A stretch of 64,000 bases of DNA. Origin: Viscum album (taxonomy: Eukaryota > Streptophyta > Magnoliopsida > Santalales > Viscaceae). Position 1 is the first letter of the stretch, and each line of letters starts with the position of its first letter. The notes below the pieces were generated by a model. It was not told the DNA's origin, made no database searches, and saw nothing but the letters and a program-made list of their open reading frames with translations. Below are positions 60,760 through 64,000 of this stretch, one piece after another. The stretch covers positions 1,654,452,062-1,654,516,061 of the forward strand of contig OY728121.1 of assembly GCA_963277665.1 (NCBI GenBank). Direction: 5' to 3'. A program made the position numbers and the translations under genes.

Positions 60760-61560
60760 TATTGATCAATGGTGGTCATTGATCTAGAATACTAGGTATG
60801 AAGAGTAAATAGAACTCATCGAATGGAAATATTTTAAGGGGATATTCTATGAAAAATATTTCCCTTATGAGAAACAAACTAAGATAATTGGAAAATTACA
60901 AAGCTTAAAAGAAAAGGAATAATAAAGTTTGGTTGAGTATGTGGCAGCATTTACAAGGTTATCCAGGTATTCTATGGATTACATATCCAACATACAGTGA
61001 AAAATTAACCCCTTCTTAAAAGGTCTTAAGCTGAGTCTCCAAAGGGAATTGGTCTCCAAATATTTTTCATCATATGATGAAATAGATTTATGTTATATTA
61101 AGATAGATAAATAATTATCAGATTATTATGAAATCAAAGGGAATAAGGAAAAGAATAGGACAATAGAGAAAAAATATATAAATGGAAAAAGGGACATAAG
61201 GATTTTCCCACATGGGAAAACATTGGAAAGAATCACCCCGATAAATGATTGAAGGGATTGGGAGTTTTTTATAAGTGTGAAAAAAAGGTCACTAGGAAAA
61301 ATAATGTAAATGGAGGAAAGAAAACAATTTTTTTATGTGTTCCAACTATAATGATATGGGGAACTATGAAAATGAATTCCCCAAGAATCAAGGGAATATA
61401 AATCAGAAGAAGCAAAGGGATCAAGGTCAAGATCATTAAATTGATACAAATGAAGTTCAATCATTAATGTGATCATGTATTTGGACCAAGAAAAATGATT
61501 TAGTAGAAATTTTAACTTCTAGGAGAACACATGATTGTGGGTAAAATAACCCTTAATATG
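60760..61560 (+). pseudogene. Truncated gag of copy R2
   Basis: Begins in mid-Gag: WWSLI, EKYFPYEKQTKI, SLVEYVAAFTRLSRYSMDYI and NPFLKGLKLSLQRELV, a clear Gypsy Gag core. The N-terminal 100 or so codons are missing, so the primer-site region abuts the core directly. Two zinc-knuckle relics follow: FYKCEKKVTRKN (near 61270) and CSNYNDMGNYENEF (61338-61379), the latter with its second Cys, His and last Cys changed to Tyr, Asn and Phe. Same family as the gag at 42207. Confidence 0.75.
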
Positions 61561-62717
61561 TTCTCGATGTTGAGATAATAATGTTGGGATAAATAGATGA
61601 TTGATATGGAAAAGTAACTTAGATATTATTAAATACCTTGAAACTGATTAATTATCTTTTTATAAATTTGTTTATTCTATTCTTAATGGAGTTAACATCA
61701 TTTTTTGTATTTAAGTAATATATCCAATAATCTATATTTCATTTAAGGAATAAGGAAGAATGATTTTCTTAAATATGGTTTTATGGTAATTCAATTTATT
61801 ATCATGCTTCAATAGAATTCATGATGAAGGTGTTAACATGTTTGTAATGTGACGATTAAAAGACACTTCATGTTGTTTGAATATTAATGATAATTTCATT
61901 TTGAAAACTCAATGACCATGTTTCTATGGTTTTGGATAATAATATTTTGGAAGGTTCATAAGGTTAACCACTTATGAAATGGTTTAAGTTGTAATTTGGA
62001 TGAGGTTTTAGAGACTATTATTTTATCTCTACATATGGATATTTATGTATATTAGATGACATATTCTAACCATTTTTTCATAATAATAACTAGTAATTGA
62101 AGTAATTTATTATCACTCTATTATGGATATTATGATATTTTAAAAGTGAATTTTAGTACTTGAGGCATAAAATAACATTCATTTCTTGATATTTATTTCT
62201 TAGAGTAAGTTAGGGATTGAAAAACAACCAAATAATTAAATTAGACTTATTAAATAGAAACATATCAAGTAAGTACATTTCCTTATATTCTTAGATTGTA
62301 AAATTATTCCCCAACTATAGGAAATGGATTTTGAAACAAAAATGTTTTCCTATAATCATCAATTTTTATGATATAAATGACCTTTTTCATGCCTCTTTGG
62401 GTTATGTATTTGTGTTTCTTATTTTCTATGGATCAACCACTTTCTTTTGATAAATTTTCCCTTACACTATCCATCATTATTTGGGCACTACTATTTTCTT
62501 CTATATTTATGTTTTCACATCCCACCTATGTTCTCCTACTTGGAAACCTAGTCATATGATTATTCTATGTGGAATTAGTATATATAATTCTCTCTTATTA
62601 ATAATTTGTTTTGTTAAATATTTTATGATGTGTGTTTTTAAAAAAAATTAACTTTCAAATATTTAACACTTGATTACCAAGATTAAGTTTAAATTGTGAG
62701 GATGTAATTTATTTAAT
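61561..62717 (+). other. Remainder of copy R2 interior, no pol recognised
   Basis: 1.15 kb where protease to integrase should be. I see no pol motif; the length is far too short, so pol is deleted or replaced. A 60-codon hydrophobic ORF (62377-62559) is unrecognised. Confidence 0.45.
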
Positions 62718-62718
62718 G

Positions 62719-62727
62719 TAGGGAGAA
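62719..62727 (+). promoter_or_regulatory. Polypurine tract of copy R2
   Basis: TAGGGAGAA immediately before TGTAAAACCC at 62728. Confidence 0.65.
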
Positions 62728-64000
62728 TGTAAAACCCTAAAATTCTCAATGAATAATATTTTATTAAATAGTTTATGTGACATGAAATATTGATTTTATC
62801 TTTTTTTACATGTAATAGTTAGTTTATATTTCATTATACAAAACAAAAAAAAATTAAAAAGATTTTGTTACACACAAGGTTCAGTTTTACCGAACAACAA
62901 TATATTATTATGTGTATTATTTAATATGAAAGTTATTGTGTAGCCATTAGAATGGAAGGCATTAAGAGAATTGTATGACTTATAAAAATGTATATTTAAA
63001 AAAATATTATATATCAATTGATTAGTAATAAAATATGAATCATTTAAAAGAAAAAGAAATGTTTTCTAAAAATAATATTTTTCTAAAAGACGAATTAGTC
63101 ATACTTTTCACACATAATTTAAAATTATTTTTTTCCACTTTTAGAAAATGTATTTGAAAAATTAAAATTATTTTTTAAAATAGTAATAACAAAATTATCC
63201 GAGGGTTAATTTTTAGTATTTTGTTTTAAACTTTTTTTATGAATAGTAAAAAAACTGAATTTTAATTGAAAACTTCCTTTTTTTAAATAATTTATAATAT
63301 TAATTATATTTTGAATTGGTTTTAAAGAAAAATTAAATAAATTTTACCTAAATTAATCCAATTTAGATCATTGGTATCAATTTCATGTTGAATTTTTAAA
63401 TAAAAACATTTCAAACTTTTGAACATTTTCACTTTAGAAACATGTTTTCTCACCGCGTCTGGAGGATTAATTTTAAATTAAATTATTCCTATCTTTTTAG
63501 TTTAATTTGTAAAAATTTATTCAATAATTTTAATAATTTTAATTTATAATATATAATAATTTAAAATTAATTTTTTACCATTATTATTAGTGAAATAGTT
63601 AAAATTAATTACCACGATTAAGGTTAAAACATGGGTTTTCACATTACATGCATTTGTATAAAAATTAATTTTACAAAAACATAGGATTTTAATTTAATAA
63701 ATTTGATTTCATATTTATAATAATTAGTTCTAAATTATCTAATAAAACTTATTTTAATTTTATTCTTAATGGATAAATTACCTAGGTAAATAAATGTTAC
63801 ATGTTACTGCGGTAAAAACTAAAAGGGTAAAATTGAGTGAGCATAAAGACTGAGGAATGAAATAATAAAAATGTGTTTATTTTTGTTTTATGGTGGAATT
63901 TTTGAAACTCATAAAACCTAACCTACATTATTTATCTATTTTTGAGGCACATGAGGTAAGGGAGAACTCCCAAAAGTGAATACTTTTGGGAATTAACAAG
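62728..64000 (+). repeat. LTR-R3 of family A (runs off right edge)
   Basis: Starts TGTAAAACCCTAAAATT and matches LTR-R1 (40137 on) for about 1.2 kb, then continues into the middle segment that LTR-R1 lacks (ATGAGGTAAGGGAGAACTC near 63950, like the 59738 region). Its U3 differs from that of LTR-R2. Truncated by the window end. Confidence 0.75.

Noticed and set aside
1..64000. tRNA, rRNA, CRISPR or host protein gene
   Set aside because: None recognised on either strand by eye; a tRNA scan and a protein-homology search would settle it.

Overview
This is plant nuclear DNA, most likely angiosperm pericentromeric or other heterochromatin, made almost entirely of nested and decayed Ty3/Gypsy LTR retrotransposons. 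I found no intact gene, no host gene I could recognise, no tRNA or rRNA gene and no CRISPR array. The evidence is repeated gag, protease, reverse transcriptase (RT), RNase H, integrase and chromodomain relics, primer-binding sites matching initiator tRNA-Met, polypurine tracts, paired LTRs and two perfect 5-bp target-site duplications (TSDs). Nearly all reading frames carry TAG or TGA where the family has CAG or CGA, the pattern expected from long-term deamination of methylated cytosine. The species cannot be named from the sequence.

Layout. 1-11383: minus-strand chromovirus copies (family A) in LTR-internal-LTR-internal order; the window opens inside the gag of one copy. 11384-11799 and 23167-24860: an older minus-strand Gypsy remnant split by a younger insertion. 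11800-23166: an 11.4-kb minus-strand element with about 4.6-kb GC-rich LTRs, a perfect ATTTA TSD and a 2.1-kb interior holding only gag plus a scrap of integrase, i.e. a gag-only, non-autonomous element. 24860-39360: very AT-rich, highly decayed DNA with one pair of 1.3-kb direct repeats. 39364-40136: a 36-bp minisatellite and an LTR fragment related to the gag-only element. 40137-64000: plus-strand family A copies, again LTR-internal-LTR-internal-LTR. The middle LTR is split by an 11.05-kb plus-strand chromovirus (48420-59472, TSD TTATA) resembling the Tekay/Del group.

How the parts relate. The gag-only element and the 48-59 kb chromovirus share the LTR 3' end, the primer-binding site and the Gag N-terminus, so the first looks like a deletion derivative once mobilised by proteins of relatives of the second. 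In both, a TATA-like or AT-rich segment is followed by a splice-donor-like site, a long GC-rich and minisatellite-bearing stretch, and an acceptor-like site 100-120 bp before the LTR end. This suggests that most of these long LTRs may be a removable leader intron. That idea is inference and is the most interesting testable point here.
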